Notes: a model not told the origin generated them from the letters alone. Positions 24,096-33,398 are shown, counted from the stretch's first letter. The stretch: 64,000 nucleotides of DNA from DASRJW01 sp964567755 (GCA_964567755.1 CAZMNW010000027.1:62001-126000), one strand, 5' to 3'. Numbers and translations: made by a program.

Positions 24096-25064
24096 TCATG
24101 TGCGCTCCTCGCCAGGCGCATCACCCGGTGTCCCGAGGCGTGTTCCGAGGTGCAATCGCCGTCCCTGGACCAGCGTCGTCGCTTGCGCGCTGTCCTTGCC
24201 GGCCAGCTGGACGCTCATGAGCTCGAGTGTGCCGCGCCCGCAAGCCACGTGCACCCCGTGCCTCACGTCCGCCTGCACCACGGTGCCCGGTGCCGCCACG
24301 GCCAACGAATCGACGATCCGGACTGCGTGCAACTTGAGTCGCGTGCCGGAAAGCGACGTCGTCGCGCCCGGCCAGCCGAGCAACGCTCTGACTTGGCGCT
24401 CGATGTGCAAAGCGTCGCGGTGCCAATCGATGCAGCCTGCGTCCTTGCGCAACTCCGGCGCCAGCGTCACTCCGGCCAGGTCCTGTGGCACGGGCTGCAA
24501 ACGACCACAGGCGAAAGGCTCGAGCTGTTGCAGCAGAAGCGCCGCGCCGGCTTCGGCGAGGGTCGTCGTCAACGTCTGCCGCGTATCGGTGGGGAGGATC
24601 TGAATCGACTGTTGCGCCAGCACCGGCCCGCTGTCCAGGCCGCGCTCGATGACCATCAACGACACGCCGCTCACGGCATCGCCCGCGAGCAGCGCGTGTT
24701 CGATCGGCGCCGCCCCGCGCCATCGCGGCAACAGCGACGCATGCACGTTGATGGCGCCGAGTCGCGCCGTTTCCCACGTCGTCTGGCGCAGGATGTGACC
24801 GAAGGCCACGACCACGAGAAGATCCAGGCGCAACCTCGCGAGCTCCGACTCGATCGCAGTGCGTTGTGCGGGCTCGTACGTCCGCACCGGGATTCCGAGC
24901 TCCGTGGCGGCCACGCGCACGGCCGTGGGGACGAGGTGCAGGCCGCGGCCGAGCCGACGATCCGGTTGGGTGAGAACCAGCGCAATGTCGTGGGCCAACC
25001 CGAGCGCCCGCAGACTCGGAACCGCGAACGCGGGACTGCCGAGGAACGCGGCGCGAATTCGCAT
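24096..25064 (-). CDS. fmt: Methionyl-tRNA formyltransferase
   Basis: 322 residues. Adds the formyl group to initiator Met-tRNA; def downstream in function removes it and lies next to it. Catalytic Asn/His are in GAINVHASLLPRWRGAAPIEHALLAGD and Asp in MVIERGLDSGPVL; the C-terminal OB domain carries GRGTLELMSVQLAGKD. N-terminal Rossmann start IRAAFLGSPAFAVPSLRAL. Separated from def by five bases. Confidence 0.97.
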   Translation of the reverse strand: MRIRAAFLGSPAFAVPSLRALGLAHDIALVLTQPDRRLGRGLHLVPTAVRVAATELGIPVRTYEPAQRTAIESELARLRLDLLVVVAFGHILRQTTWETARLGAINVHASLLPRWRGAAPIEHALLAGDAVSGVSLMVIERGLDSGPVLAQQSIQILPTDTRQTLTTTLAEAGAALLLQQLEPFACGRLQPVPQDLAGVTLAPELRKDAGCIDWHRDALHIERQVRALLGWPGATTSLSGTRLKLHAVRIVDSLAVAAPGTVVQADVRHGVHVACGRGTLELMSVQLAGKDSAQATTLVQGRRLHLGTRLGTPGDAPGEERT

Positions 25065-25069
25065 GGGCC

Positions 25070-25690
25070 TCAGGTGCGACTCGTGTCGGCGAGCTGGCGG
25101 AGCCTCTTGCGCAACAACTGCTTCTTCACCAGGGAAACGCGATCGATGAACAGGATGCCGTTCAGGTGGTCCACTTCGTGTTGCACGACGCGCGCCAACA
25201 GCCCGGCGGCGTCGCGCTCGAGGCCGCGGCCGTCGAGGTCGGTGTAACGGAAACGAATGGCACGCGGCCGCTCGACGCTTTCGAGGATGTCCGGGACCGA
25301 AAGGCAGCCTTCTTCATACGGAATTCGATCGGAGGAAAACCACACGATCTCTGGATTCACCAGCACCAGCTTGGGGCCGAGCGTGTCGGCACCATCGTCC
25401 TCGGGCACCGCATCGATGACGACCAGGCGCTTGGAGACGCCAATTTGCGGCGCCGCGAGCCCGATGCCGGGTTCGGCGTACATGGTTTCGAACATGTCGT
25501 CCACCAGCGGATGCAACGCCGCAAAATTGCCGCTCACGGCTTCGGCCCGCTGCCGCAGCAAATGCGCGCCATAGATCAGAATGGGACGGGTGGCGATGGG
25601 CGTCTCCCTGTCGATCGGCGGCCATGCGCCTCGGCGCCGCCGGTGCCGATGGTAGCAGAACAACAAGGAGCGGTCACGACGGGCCTGCAC
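25070..25690 (-). CDS. def: Peptide deformylase
   Basis: The deformylase domain is unmistakable: GIGLAAPQIGVSKRLVV, EEGCLSVPD and VVQHEVDHLNGILFIDR with the metal Cys and two His. The start is unresolved. The family normally begins within a few residues of RPILIYG, but no ATG, GTG or TTG exists there in frame. The nearest standard codons are TTG at 25666/25663 and GTG at 25690 (used here), which add roughly 25-35 unusual Arg/His-rich residues. An ATC at 25597 lies six bases after AGGGAG and would give a normal N-terminus, suggesting rare ATC initiation. Situated between yajC and fmt. Confidence 0.9.
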   Translation of the reverse strand: MQARRDRSLLFCYHRHRRRRGAWPPIDRETPIATRPILIYGAHLLRQRAEAVSGNFAALHPLVDDMFETMYAEPGIGLAAPQIGVSKRLVVIDAVPEDDGADTLGPKLVLVNPEIVWFSSDRIPYEEGCLSVPDILESVERPRAIRFRYTDLDGRGLERDAAGLLARVVQHEVDHLNGILFIDRVSLVKKQLLRKRLRQLADTSRT

Positions 25691-26003
25691 TGGACGCTTC
25701 GGGTTCGGCCGACAGCACCGACGCCACCGCAGGACGCGCCATGTCGACGCGCACGTTGTCGGCGATTTTTACCACCAGAATGTCATCGCCGCGCGTGCTG
25801 ACGACGGTGCCATAGATTCCGCCTGTGGTCACGATGCGATCGCCTTTCTTGACGTTCTTGATCACCGCATCGCGCTGACGCTGCCGCTTCGCCTGTGGCC
25901 GAATGACCAGGAGATACAGGATCAGGAAGACGAGGAACAACGACAGCAGTGGGAACAAAGACACCGCTTGACCGCTCTGGGCCAAGAGAACCGACGAGCG
26001 CAT
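25674..26003 (-). CDS. yajC: Preprotein translocase subunit YajC
   Basis: 109 residues. One membrane helix (VSLFPLLSLFLVFLILYLL) followed by the family motif VIRPQAKRQRQRD and the SH3-like domain GDRIVTTGGIYGTVVS...ILVVKIADNVRV. Accessory to SecDF in the Sec translocase. The ATG at 26003 has GGGAGG upstream. Neighbour of tgt and queA, as in most Gram-negatives; secD/secF, usually next, are absent here, replaced by def-fmt. Confidence 0.95.
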   Translation of the reverse strand: MRSSVLLAQSGQAVSLFPLLSLFLVFLILYLLVIRPQAKRQRQRDAVIKNVKKGDRIVTTGGIYGTVVSTRGDDILVVKIADNVRVDMARPAVASVLSAEPEASSAGPS

Positions 26004-26036
26004 GCGACCTCCCGTGCCTTCCACGCGGCTTTAGAC

Positions 26037-27164
26037 TCAGGCAATGGCGTAGTCGGCGAAGAACTGTGCTTGCCAGGCGTCGAATCGCCCGGCACGGATC
26101 GCCGCTCGCATGTCCTGCATCAGCCTCAGGTAGAAGTGCAGATTGTGATAGGTGACGAGACGCAGTCCCAGGATTTCCCCCGCCTGGTGCAGGTAGCGGA
26201 TGTAGGCGCGACTATAGCGCGCGCACACCCAGCAATCACATTGCGGATCCAAGGGCTGCAACGCGCGCGCGTGCATGGCGTTGCGAATCACCAACCGCCC
26301 GGCGCGGGTGAAGGCCATGCCGTTGCGCGCATTGCGCGTCGGCAGCACGCAATCGAAGAGATCCACACCCCGCGCCACGCACTGCACCAGATCCTCCGGA
26401 TAGCCGACGCCCATGAGGTAGCGCGGTTTCGCCACCGGCAACAGTTCGTCCATCCACGCCACGGTCTCGAGCATGGCGGGCTTGGGCTCGCCGACCGCCA
26501 GACCGCCGATGGCATTTCCCATCAGATCGAGGCTCGCGATCGCGTCTGCCGACTGCCGGCGCAACTCGCGATCCGTTCCCCCCTGCACGATGCCGAACAG
26601 CGCCTGCGGGTAATCATAGGTGCGGAAGTGGGCGCCGTACACGGCGCGGCAGCCTTGGGCCCAGGAGGTCGTGCGCCGCACCGCCGCAGTATGCTCTTCG
26701 CGGCTGCTGCCGGCCGGCAGGCACTGATCGAGGCACATGATCAGATCCGCTCCCAGCTGCGCCTGACATCGGGTGGTGCTCTCGGGGGTGAAGCGGTGCG
26801 ACGAACCGTCGAGATGGCTGCGAAACGTGACCCCGTCCTCGTCGACGACGTTCAGATCCGCCAGACTGTGCACCTGATACCCGCCGCTGTCGGTCAACAG
26901 AGCGCCGCTCCAGGCCATGAAACGATGCAGGCCGCCACTCTCGGCCACCAGCTCCGCGCCCGGCCGCAAGTAGAGGTGGTAGGTGTTGGCGAGCGCAATC
27001 TGTGCGCCGAGTGAATCGAGATCCTCGCTGCCGAGTGTCTTCACGGTGCCGCGCGTCCCCACCGGCATGAACGCCGGCGTTTGCACGCTGCCGTGCCCGG
27101 TGCGCAGCACGCCGCTGCGCGCGTGCCCGTCGCGGGCAACGAGATCGAACTCGATCTGCTCCAT
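26037..27164 (-). CDS. tgt: tRNA-guanine transglycosylase
   Basis: 375 residues. Exchanges G34 for preQ1 in tRNAs with GUN anticodons. TIM barrel with LLTDSGGYQVHSL (catalytic Asp), GIVQGGTDRELR, GGLAVGEPKPAM, RYLMGVGYPEDLV and DLFDCVLPTRNARNG (nucleophile Asp); the zinc site is CDCWVC with a His some 15 residues later (YLHQAGE). ATG 27164 is preceded by GGGAG and is preferred over ATG 27191. queA precedes it, giving the queuosine pair queA-tgt. Confidence 0.97.
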   Translation of the reverse strand: MEQIEFDLVARDGHARSGVLRTGHGSVQTPAFMPVGTRGTVKTLGSEDLDSLGAQIALANTYHLYLRPGAELVAESGGLHRFMAWSGALLTDSGGYQVHSLADLNVVDEDGVTFRSHLDGSSHRFTPESTTRCQAQLGADLIMCLDQCLPAGSSREEHTAAVRRTTSWAQGCRAVYGAHFRTYDYPQALFGIVQGGTDRELRRQSADAIASLDLMGNAIGGLAVGEPKPAMLETVAWMDELLPVAKPRYLMGVGYPEDLVQCVARGVDLFDCVLPTRNARNGMAFTRAGRLVIRNAMHARALQPLDPQCDCWVCARYSRAYIRYLHQAGEILGLRLVTYHNLHFYLRLMQDMRAAIRAGRFDAWQAQFFADYAIA

Positions 27165-27192
27165 CCGGGGCTCCCGCGCCGAGGGGGGCATC

Positions 27193-28254
27193 CTACTCGA
27201 TCATCATGGCGTCGCCATAACTGAAGAAGCGAAATCGGCGCGCGACGGCCTCGGCATAGGCCGCTCGAATGGCCTCGCGGCCGGCGAAAGCATCGACCAA
27301 CAACAGGAGCGTCGAGCGCGGCAAATGAAAGTTGGTGAGCAAGATGTCGACGCTGCGGAATGCATAGGGCGGATGAATCATCAGCCGGGTGCGGCCGCGC
27401 AGCACCGCGCCTGCGTCGTCGAGCTCCAGACTGTCGCCGGCATCGCCGCCCTGCCAGAGCGCCATGGACTCCAGCACCCGCGCCGTCGTGGTGCCGACGG
27501 CGACCACGCGTCCTCCATGCCCTCGCGCCCTCGCGCAGCGCTCCAACACCTGGCGCTCGACCTCGAAGCGTTCCCAATGCATCGGGTGGCGGCGCGGGTC
27601 CTCGCAGCGCACCGGCGCGAACGTGCCGGGCCCGATGTGCAGGACGAGATCGACGCAGGCGATGCCGCGGGCGGCGAGGGCGTCGAACATCGCCGGGGTG
27701 AAATGCAACCCCGCCGTGGGGGCGGCGACGCTGCCTTCCTGGTGCGCATAAACCGTCTGATACGACTCGCTGTCGGCGGCATCGGCGTCGCGACGGATGT
27801 AAGGTGGCAACGGCACCGCGCCCAGACGATGCGCGACGGCCAAGACGTCGATTCCCGGCGCGAACTCCAAGAGTCGGCGCCCGCCAGCCGCCTCCGCCAC
27901 CACACGCACGCTGCTTTGGTCGGCGAGGTGCAAGCGCATCTGCGGACGTAACGCGCGCGCCGGCCGTGCCAAGACCCACCAGCGTCCGGCAAGGTCCGGC
28001 TCGACGAGCAAGAGCTCGCAGCGACCGCGCGTGTCGACTCGCCACGCCGGAAGTCGCGCCGGGATCACGCGGCTGGTGTTGCGAACCAGGAGATCCCCTG
28101 GCCGCAGCAAATCGGGCAGCTCCGCGAAACGGTGTACGCCGGTCGACACTGGCGCGCGCTGCAGCCGCAGGAGGTTGCAAGCGTCGCGTTGCGCCGACGG
28201 CCGCTGCGCCACGAGCGCCGCCGGAAGATCGAAGTCGAGGTCTTCGAGCCGCAT
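27193..28254 (-). CDS. queA: S-adenosylmethionine:tRNA ribosyltransferase-isomerase QueA
   Basis: 353 residues. Makes epoxyqueuosine by transferring the ribosyl part of SAM to preQ1-tRNA. Landmarks are MRLEDLDFDLPAALVAQRP, GDLLVRNTSRVIPARL, VAAPTAGLHFTPAMFDAL, VLHIGPGTFAPVRCED, AVGTTTARVLES and TNFHLPRSTLLLLVDAFAG. ATG 28254 gives the expected N-terminus; the frame is open far upstream through ruvB/ruvA but that part is only a shadow. Positioned between ruvB and tgt. Confidence 0.97.
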   Translation of the reverse strand: MRLEDLDFDLPAALVAQRPSAQRDACNLLRLQRAPVSTGVHRFAELPDLLRPGDLLVRNTSRVIPARLPAWRVDTRGRCELLLVEPDLAGRWWVLARPARALRPQMRLHLADQSSVRVVAEAAGGRRLLEFAPGIDVLAVAHRLGAVPLPPYIRRDADAADSESYQTVYAHQEGSVAAPTAGLHFTPAMFDALAARGIACVDLVLHIGPGTFAPVRCEDPRRHPMHWERFEVERQVLERCARARGHGGRVVAVGTTTARVLESMALWQGGDAGDSLELDDAGAVLRGRTRLMIHPPYAFRSVDILLTNFHLPRSTLLLLVDAFAGREAIRAAYAEAVARRFRFFSYGDAMMIE

Positions 28255-28277
28255 GGCGGCAAGAGAGCGCGTGGCTT

Positions 28278-29300
28278 TCAACCGAACAAACCGCCGCCAG
28301 GTGGATGGCGGATTCCCAAGTGCGTGTAGGCGAGCGCTGTCGCTTCGCGCCCGCGCGCGGTGCGCGCTAGGAATCCTTCCTGAATCATGTACGGTTCGTA
28401 CATGTCTTCCAGGGTCTGCTCGTCCTCGCTCAATGCCGAAGCCAAGGTCGCCACGCCGACCGGGCCACCGCCAAACTTTTCGATGATCGTGCGCAGGAAA
28501 CGCCGATCCATTTCGTCCAGCCCGCGTTCGTCGATGTCGAGGCGTTGCAGACTGTAGCGCGCCACTTCCAGGTCGACGACTCCCTGATGCTCGACCTGGG
28601 CGAAGTCGCGCGCGCGGCGCAACAGCCGATTGGCGATGCGCGGCGTCCCGCGCGCGCGGCGCGCGATTTCTTCCGCGCCTTCGCTGGTGGTCTCGATTTC
28701 CAGCAGACGCGCCGAGCGCGTCACGATGCGCTGGAGCTCTTCCTGGTTGTAATAGTCCAGGCGGATAACCAGACCGAAACGACTGCGCATCGGCCCGGTG
28801 AGCAAGCCGGGCCGCGTCGTGGCCCCGACGAGCGTGAACGGCTCGAGCGCCAAGCTGTAGTGACGGGCATTCGGCCCTTTGTCGACGATGAGCTCGCAGC
28901 GCCTCTCTTCCATCGCCGGATACAAGTGTTCCTCGACCACGTGACTCAAGCGATGCACTTCGTCGATGAACAACACCTGCCCGGGCTTGAGGTGCGACAA
29001 CACCGCGAGCAGATCCGCCGCGGTGGTGAACACCGGCCCCGACGTGACCTTGATGCTGGTGCCGAGCTCGTGCGCCAGGATGTGCGCCAGCGTCGTCTTG
29101 CCGAGCCCCGGCGGACCGGAGAGCAGCACGTGATCCAACGGCTCGCCGCGTTGCCGCGCCGCTTGAATGAACACGCGCAGGTTGTCCTTGACGCGTTCCT
29201 GGCCGATGTAATCCGCGAGCGTTTCGGGGCGCAGGCGCGCCTCGCTCGGCAGCTCGCCTTCCACCTGTTCCGGACTCAAGAGACGCACCGGACGCGACAT
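28278..29300 (-). CDS. ruvB: Holliday junction branch migration helicase RuvB
   Basis: 340 residues. AAA+ motor: RPETLADYIGQERVKDNL, Walker A LLSGPPGLGKTTLAHILA, Walker B VLFIDEVHRLS, sensor 1 TLVGATTRPGLLTGPMRSRFG, and C-terminal winged helix ending PPGGGLFG. It drives branch migration on RuvA-bound junctions. CGGAGG precedes the ATG. Fifteen bases downstream of ruvA. Confidence 0.98.
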   Translation of the reverse strand: MSRPVRLLSPEQVEGELPSEARLRPETLADYIGQERVKDNLRVFIQAARQRGEPLDHVLLSGPPGLGKTTLAHILAHELGTSIKVTSGPVFTTAADLLAVLSHLKPGQVLFIDEVHRLSHVVEEHLYPAMEERRCELIVDKGPNARHYSLALEPFTLVGATTRPGLLTGPMRSRFGLVIRLDYYNQEELQRIVTRSARLLEIETTSEGAEEIARRARGTPRIANRLLRRARDFAQVEHQGVVDLEVARYSLQRLDIDERGLDEMDRRFLRTIIEKFGGGPVGVATLASALSEDEQTLEDMYEPYMIQEGFLARTARGREATALAYTHLGIRHPPGGGLFG

Positions 29301-29315
29301 ACAACCTCCGCCGAG

Positions 29316-29906
29316 CTAGCGCTGCGCTCGTTGGAGCGCGGCTTTGACGATATCCTCCACCCGTGGGGATTCTCCGAGACGGGTGCGATCGATCTTGTCG
29401 ATGGCCTCGCGCGCGGCGCGCGGGGTGAGACCGAGCGAGGCCAGCGCCAAGGTCGCTTCCTCGTAGAGTGATCCTCCGTCCACCCAGACCGCGGCCGCCG
29501 CCGGCGCCGCCACGAGCTTGCTTTGCAGCTCCAGGATCAGCCGCGCGGCGGTCTTGCGCCCGACGCTCGGAAGACGCACGAGATAGCCTTCGTCGCCATC
29601 GCGAACGGCACGCTCGAGCTCTTCGAGCGGGGCGCTGGAGAGCAAGGTGAGCGCCATGCGCGGTCCGACACCGTTGACGCTGAGCAGCAGCAGGAACATC
29701 GCGCGCTCGCGCTCGTGATGAAAACCGTAGAGGGTCAATTGATCTTCGCGTACGTGCAAGTACGTGACCAGCGACAGCTCTTCGCCGACGCGCGGCAGGA
29801 GTGCCGCCGTGCGTGCCGAGACGTGCAGCCCCAGTCCCACCGGCCCGACATCGACCACGACCATCGGCTCCTTGGTGCGTAATCGACCTTGCAGGTGCAT
29901 GATCAT
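29316..29906 (-). CDS. ruvA: Holliday junction DNA-binding protein RuvA
   Basis: 196 residues. OB-fold N-domain (MHLQGRLRTKEPMVVVDVGPVGLGLHV...LVTYLHVREDQLTLYGF), helix-hairpin-helix domain (SVNGVGPRMALTLLS; LPSVGRKTAARLILEL) and C-terminal domain III that contacts RuvB. ATG 29906 is used; ATG 29900 is two codons later. The family usually starts MI-x-x-L-x-G. Follows ruvC by about 43 bases. Confidence 0.97.
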   Translation of the reverse strand: MIMHLQGRLRTKEPMVVVDVGPVGLGLHVSARTAALLPRVGEELSLVTYLHVREDQLTLYGFHHERERAMFLLLLSVNGVGPRMALTLLSSAPLEELERAVRDGDEGYLVRLPSVGRKTAARLILELQSKLVAAPAAAAVWVDGGSLYEEATLALASLGLTPRAAREAIDKIDRTRLGESPRVEDIVKAALQRAQR

Positions 29907-29949
29907 TGGTTCCGTCCTCGTCCGGCCGGTCGCCGCAGGAACTGGGCAC

Positions 29950-30432
29950 TCATTCGAAGACTCGCAACGGCTGGCGCGCCTGCAGCAGGCAGATCGCGGC
30001 CGCGAGAGCGTCCGAGGCGTGGTCGGAGGCCTCGACGGCGTCGCCGAGAAGGCGCGCCACCATGGATGCGACTTGTTGCTTGTCGGCGGCGCCATTGCCG
30101 GTCACCGCTTTCTTCACCACCCGCGGCTGGTACTCCACCACTTCGAGCCCCTGCGCGGCGCAGGCGAGCAAGCAGATGCCGCGCGCATGTCCGAGCGCCA
30201 GCGCGCTGCGGGCGCTCCGATGGAAGAACAGATCCTCGACCGCGCAGGCGGCGGGAGCATAGCGTGCGATCAGGCTCTCGAGCGCGATGTGCAGTTGCAC
30301 CAGACGCTGCGCGAGGACACCGCGGCCAACATCGATGACACCGCTCGCCAGGCGCACCATCCGGTCGCCCTCTTCGTCGACAACGCCGAAACCCGTGTGC
30401 ACGGTCCCCGGATCCAGCCCCAGCACCCGCAT
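29950..30432 (-). CDS. ruvC: Holliday junction resolvase RuvC
   Basis: 160 residues. RNase H-like fold with catalytic acidic residues in MRVLGLDPGT (Asp7), CAVEDLFF (Glu) and SDHASDALAAAI (two Asp near the C-terminus), plus the conserved GNGAADKQQVASMV loop. Cleaves junctions moved by RuvAB. Short but complete. The yebC-ruvC-ruvA-ruvB order is very common. Confidence 0.97.
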   Translation of the reverse strand: MRVLGLDPGTVHTGFGVVDEEGDRMVRLASGVIDVGRGVLAQRLVQLHIALESLIARYAPAACAVEDLFFHRSARSALALGHARGICLLACAAQGLEVVEYQPRVVKKAVTGNGAADKQQVASMVARLLGDAVEASDHASDALAAAICLLQARQPLRVFE

Positions 30433-30467
30433 CGCTTCCCCACATCCAGGGCGGCACGCCGCGCCTG

Positions 30468-31214
30468 TCATTCCGCCTTCGCCATCTCCTCGGCCGAAAT
30501 GTCGAAGTTGGCGTAGACCTTCTGCACGTCGTCGAGCTCTTCGAGTGCATCCACGAGATGCAGCATCGACTGTGCCGCCTTGCCCTCGAGTTGCACGGTG
30601 ATGGACGGCAGACGCGAAACCTCGGCCGAATCCACCGGCACTCCCGCGGACTTCAACTGCTCCGCCACGCGCACCAGATCCGCCGGGTCGGTGAGGACCT
30701 CGAAGAGGTCGGCATCGCTGCGCACGTCCTGGGCACCGGCCTCGAGTGCCGCCGCCATCAAGGTGTCCTCGTCGAGCTGAGCGCGTTCGATGGCGATGTA
30801 GCCGCTGGTGGTGAACAAATGCGACACCGCGCCGGCGGCGGCAAGCTTGCCGCCCTTGCGATCGAGCACGAACCGCACCTCCCCCACCGTGCGGTTGCGG
30901 TTGTCGGTGAGCGTCTCGATGAGCAGTGCGACGCCGCCGGGACCATAGGCTTCGTACACGACCTCTTCGTAGTGCACGCCCTCCAGCTCCCCCGTGCCCT
31001 TCTGGATGGCGCGCTTGATGTTGTCCGCCGGCATGTTGGCCTCGCGCGCTTTGCCGACCGAGAGCCGCAGGCGCGGGTTGCCCTCGGGATCGCCGCCGCC
31101 GAGTCGCGCCGCCACCGTGACCTCTTTGATCAGCTTGGAGAACAGCTTCGAGCGCTGGGCATCCTTGGCGCCCTTCTTGCGCTTGATCGTGCTCCATTTC
31201 GAATGCCCGGACAT
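30468..31214 (-). CDS. yebC: YebC/PmpR-family regulator (TACO1 family)
   Basis: 248 residues. Family signature MSGHSKWSTIKRKKGAKDAQRSK and PADNIKRAIQKG...YEAYGPGGVALLIE...DNRNRT, with the acidic C-terminal ALEELDDVQKVYANFDI. Long annotated as a transcription factor; recent work on the TACO1 family supports a role in translation of difficult (for example polyproline) stretches. That is of interest here because Pal in this window has a run of about 20 prolines. Sits immediately upstream of ruvC. Confidence 0.96.
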   Translation of the reverse strand: MSGHSKWSTIKRKKGAKDAQRSKLFSKLIKEVTVAARLGGGDPEGNPRLRLSVGKAREANMPADNIKRAIQKGTGELEGVHYEEVVYEAYGPGGVALLIETLTDNRNRTVGEVRFVLDRKGGKLAAAGAVSHLFTTSGYIAIERAQLDEDTLMAAALEAGAQDVRSDADLFEVLTDPADLVRVAEQLKSAGVPVDSAEVSRLPSITVQLEGKAAQSMLHLVDALEELDDVQKVYANFDISAEEMAKAE

Positions 31215-31237
31215 GACACACCCGCCCGTTTCCGCCC

Positions 31238-33316
31238 TCAGGCTTCCGTCTGTGCCGCCGCTTTGTGCCCGGCGATGATCGTGTCCGCGATCTCGCGCGG
31301 GACTTCCTCGTAGCGGGAGAATTCACGCGTGTGCGAGGCGCGCGCCTGCGTCAGCGCCCGCAGCACCATGGCATAGTCGTACAACTGCGCCAGCGGCACC
31401 TCGGCGCGCAACAACTGTTCGTGACCGTCTTGGTCCATGCCGAGGATGTGACCCCGGCGCGACGACATATCCCCCATCACGTGCCCCATGTATTCCTCCG
31501 GTACGCGCACGGTGATCTTGTAGATCGGCTCGAGCAGCACCGGTTTGGCTTTCGGGAACGCGAGCTTGAACGCTTGCGCGCCAGCGATCTTGAATGCCGC
31601 CTCCGAGGAATCGACATCGTGATGCTTGCCGTCGTCGACGGTGACCCGGATGTCGACGACCGGGTAGCCGGCGACCACGCCTTCGTGCATCGCCTCGCGC
31701 ACGCCCTTCTCCACCGCCGGGATGAAGCGCCCGGGGATGACCCCGCCGACCACACCGTCGACGAACTCGAATTCGCCGCCGCGCGGCCTGGGCTCGAGAA
31801 CCAAGTGCACCTCGCCAAACTGTCCGCGGCCGCCGGTCTGCTTCTTGTGCCGGTAACGCTCGTCAGCCTTGCCCTTGATGGTCTCGCGATACGGTGTCTT
31901 CGGCGGCTCGGTATCGATTTCGACATGGAACTTGCGTTTGAGCTTGGCCAACACGATCGCCGCGTGCGCGTCCCCTTGGGTCATGAGCAGCGTCTGGTGC
32001 GTCTCCGGATGCACGAAGACACGGAAGCCGAGATCCTCTTCGTGCAAGCGCTGCAATCCCCCGGCGAGCTTGTCCTCGTCGCCCTTGGTGCGCGACTTGA
32101 TCGACACGAACGTGAGCGGCGCCGGAATCTGCGGGCTCGGGAGCACCAGGCGTTGGGCGCGGTCGCACAGTGTCTGCCCGACATGCGTATTGCGCAGCTT
32201 CACCGCCGCACCGATCTCGCCGGCGCTCAGCTCCTCGGTGTCGAGTCTCTGCTTGCCATTGAGCAGGAACAAAGGGCCGATCCGTTCGGGCTCGCCGGTG
32301 CTGGAATTGAGCACATCCATTCCCGCGGCGATCCTGCCGCTCCACACGCGCAGGAAGATGTAATCGCCGACGTTGGCTTCGGACAGCGCGCCGAAGGCTT
32401 GCGCCGCCAAGGGCTGCGTTGCGTCCGCGTGGCGGGTGATGGAGCTACCGTCCGCGGCGGTGCCGGCGATCGGATCCACCTCGGTCGGGCTCGGCGAGAA
32501 TCGCACCAGCACGTCCAGTAGAGTTCCCAGCCCACGCAGATCGCTGCCCTGCAACGGCAGCACGGGGAACACCGTGCCCTTGGCGAGGCCGCGCACCAGG
32601 CCGTCGTGGAATTCGGTCTCCGTCAGCGCGCCGGTCTCCAAGAATTTCTCCACCAACGCGTCGGAGGTCTCCGCCGCGGCATTCATCAGAGCTTCGCGCG
32701 CTGCGGCAACCGCGCCCACCATGTCAGCGGGTGTTTCGCTTTCGCGCACGCCATCGGCCTCGAACCAGTAGGCCTTGCCATCTGCGGCGCTCACCACGCC
32801 GCGAAACGTCGCGCCGGCGCCGATCGGCAAGAAAAGCGGCACGATCTTGGTGGACAGGCGCGCTTGCAGACGCTCCACCACCTTCTCGAAGTTGGCGTGC
32901 TCCTTGTCCATCTTGTTGACGATGACGAAACGTGGCTTGGAATGGGCGTCGAGCAGCCGCCAGGCGCTCTGGGTCCCCGGTTCGACATCCGCGTCCGCTT
33001 TCACGAACACGAGAGCGGTCTCGACCGCACCAATGGCGCCGATGCGCTCGGCGACGAAATCGTCGTATCCGGGCGTGTCGACACAGTGCAACCGGTGGCT
33101 CTTCCAATCCACCGCCACCAGCTTGGCTTTGACGGTGATGCGGCGCTCGATCTCCTCGGGGGTGAAATCGAGATTCGAATTGCCCTCGCTCACGCGCCCC
33201 AAACGGCTGGTCTGCCCTGATGCGAACAGCACGGCCTCGAGGAAACTGGTCTTCCCCGTGTCCTGGTGACCCAGGAGCGCGAAGTTACGGATTTTGTCGA
33301 TGGAAACTTTCTTCAA
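31238..33316 (-). CDS. Elongation factor G-like GTPase (EF-G II type)
   Basis: 692 residues from a TTG start with GGAGG upstream. All EF-G domains are present: G1 LLGHQDTGKTSFLEAVL, G3 CVDTPGYDDF, G4 VIVNKMDKE, and C-terminal GMDQDGHEQLLRAEVPLAQLYDY. Differences from canonical EF-G are DTPGY for DTPGH (the GTPase-activating His is Tyr), RRITVKAKLV for the usual RGITI switch I, and GHQDTGKTS for AHIDAGKTT. This pattern marks the EF-G2/EF-G-like subfamily rather than the main fusA translocase, which is usually within the str operon. The exact function is unsettled. Promoter at 33399-33428. Confidence 0.9.
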   Translation of the reverse strand: MKKVSIDKIRNFALLGHQDTGKTSFLEAVLFASGQTSRLGRVSEGNSNLDFTPEEIERRITVKAKLVAVDWKSHRLHCVDTPGYDDFVAERIGAIGAVETALVFVKADADVEPGTQSAWRLLDAHSKPRFVIVNKMDKEHANFEKVVERLQARLSTKIVPLFLPIGAGATFRGVVSAADGKAYWFEADGVRESETPADMVGAVAAAREALMNAAAETSDALVEKFLETGALTETEFHDGLVRGLAKGTVFPVLPLQGSDLRGLGTLLDVLVRFSPSPTEVDPIAGTAADGSSITRHADATQPLAAQAFGALSEANVGDYIFLRVWSGRIAAGMDVLNSSTGEPERIGPLFLLNGKQRLDTEELSAGEIGAAVKLRNTHVGQTLCDRAQRLVLPSPQIPAPLTFVSIKSRTKGDEDKLAGGLQRLHEEDLGFRVFVHPETHQTLLMTQGDAHAAIVLAKLKRKFHVEIDTEPPKTPYRETIKGKADERYRHKKQTGGRGQFGEVHLVLEPRPRGGEFEFVDGVVGGVIPGRFIPAVEKGVREAMHEGVVAGYPVVDIRVTVDDGKHHDVDSSEAAFKIAGAQAFKLAFPKAKPVLLEPIYKITVRVPEEYMGHVMGDMSSRRGHILGMDQDGHEQLLRAEVPLAQLYDYAMVLRALTQARASHTREFSRYEEVPREIADTIIAGHKAAAQTEA

Positions 33317-33398
33317 GAACGCGCCTCCTCGGCATCGAGACGGTCGAGCGTTCCTCGCGTGGGATGCTGCGTCGCACTCACTTGCGAATCGACCGGCG

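Noticed and set aside
27193..29949. 918-codon leftward frame covering queA, ruvB and ruvA
   Set aside because: Only the last 353 codons (queA) are protein-like; the rest is an out-of-frame read of ruvB/ruvA.
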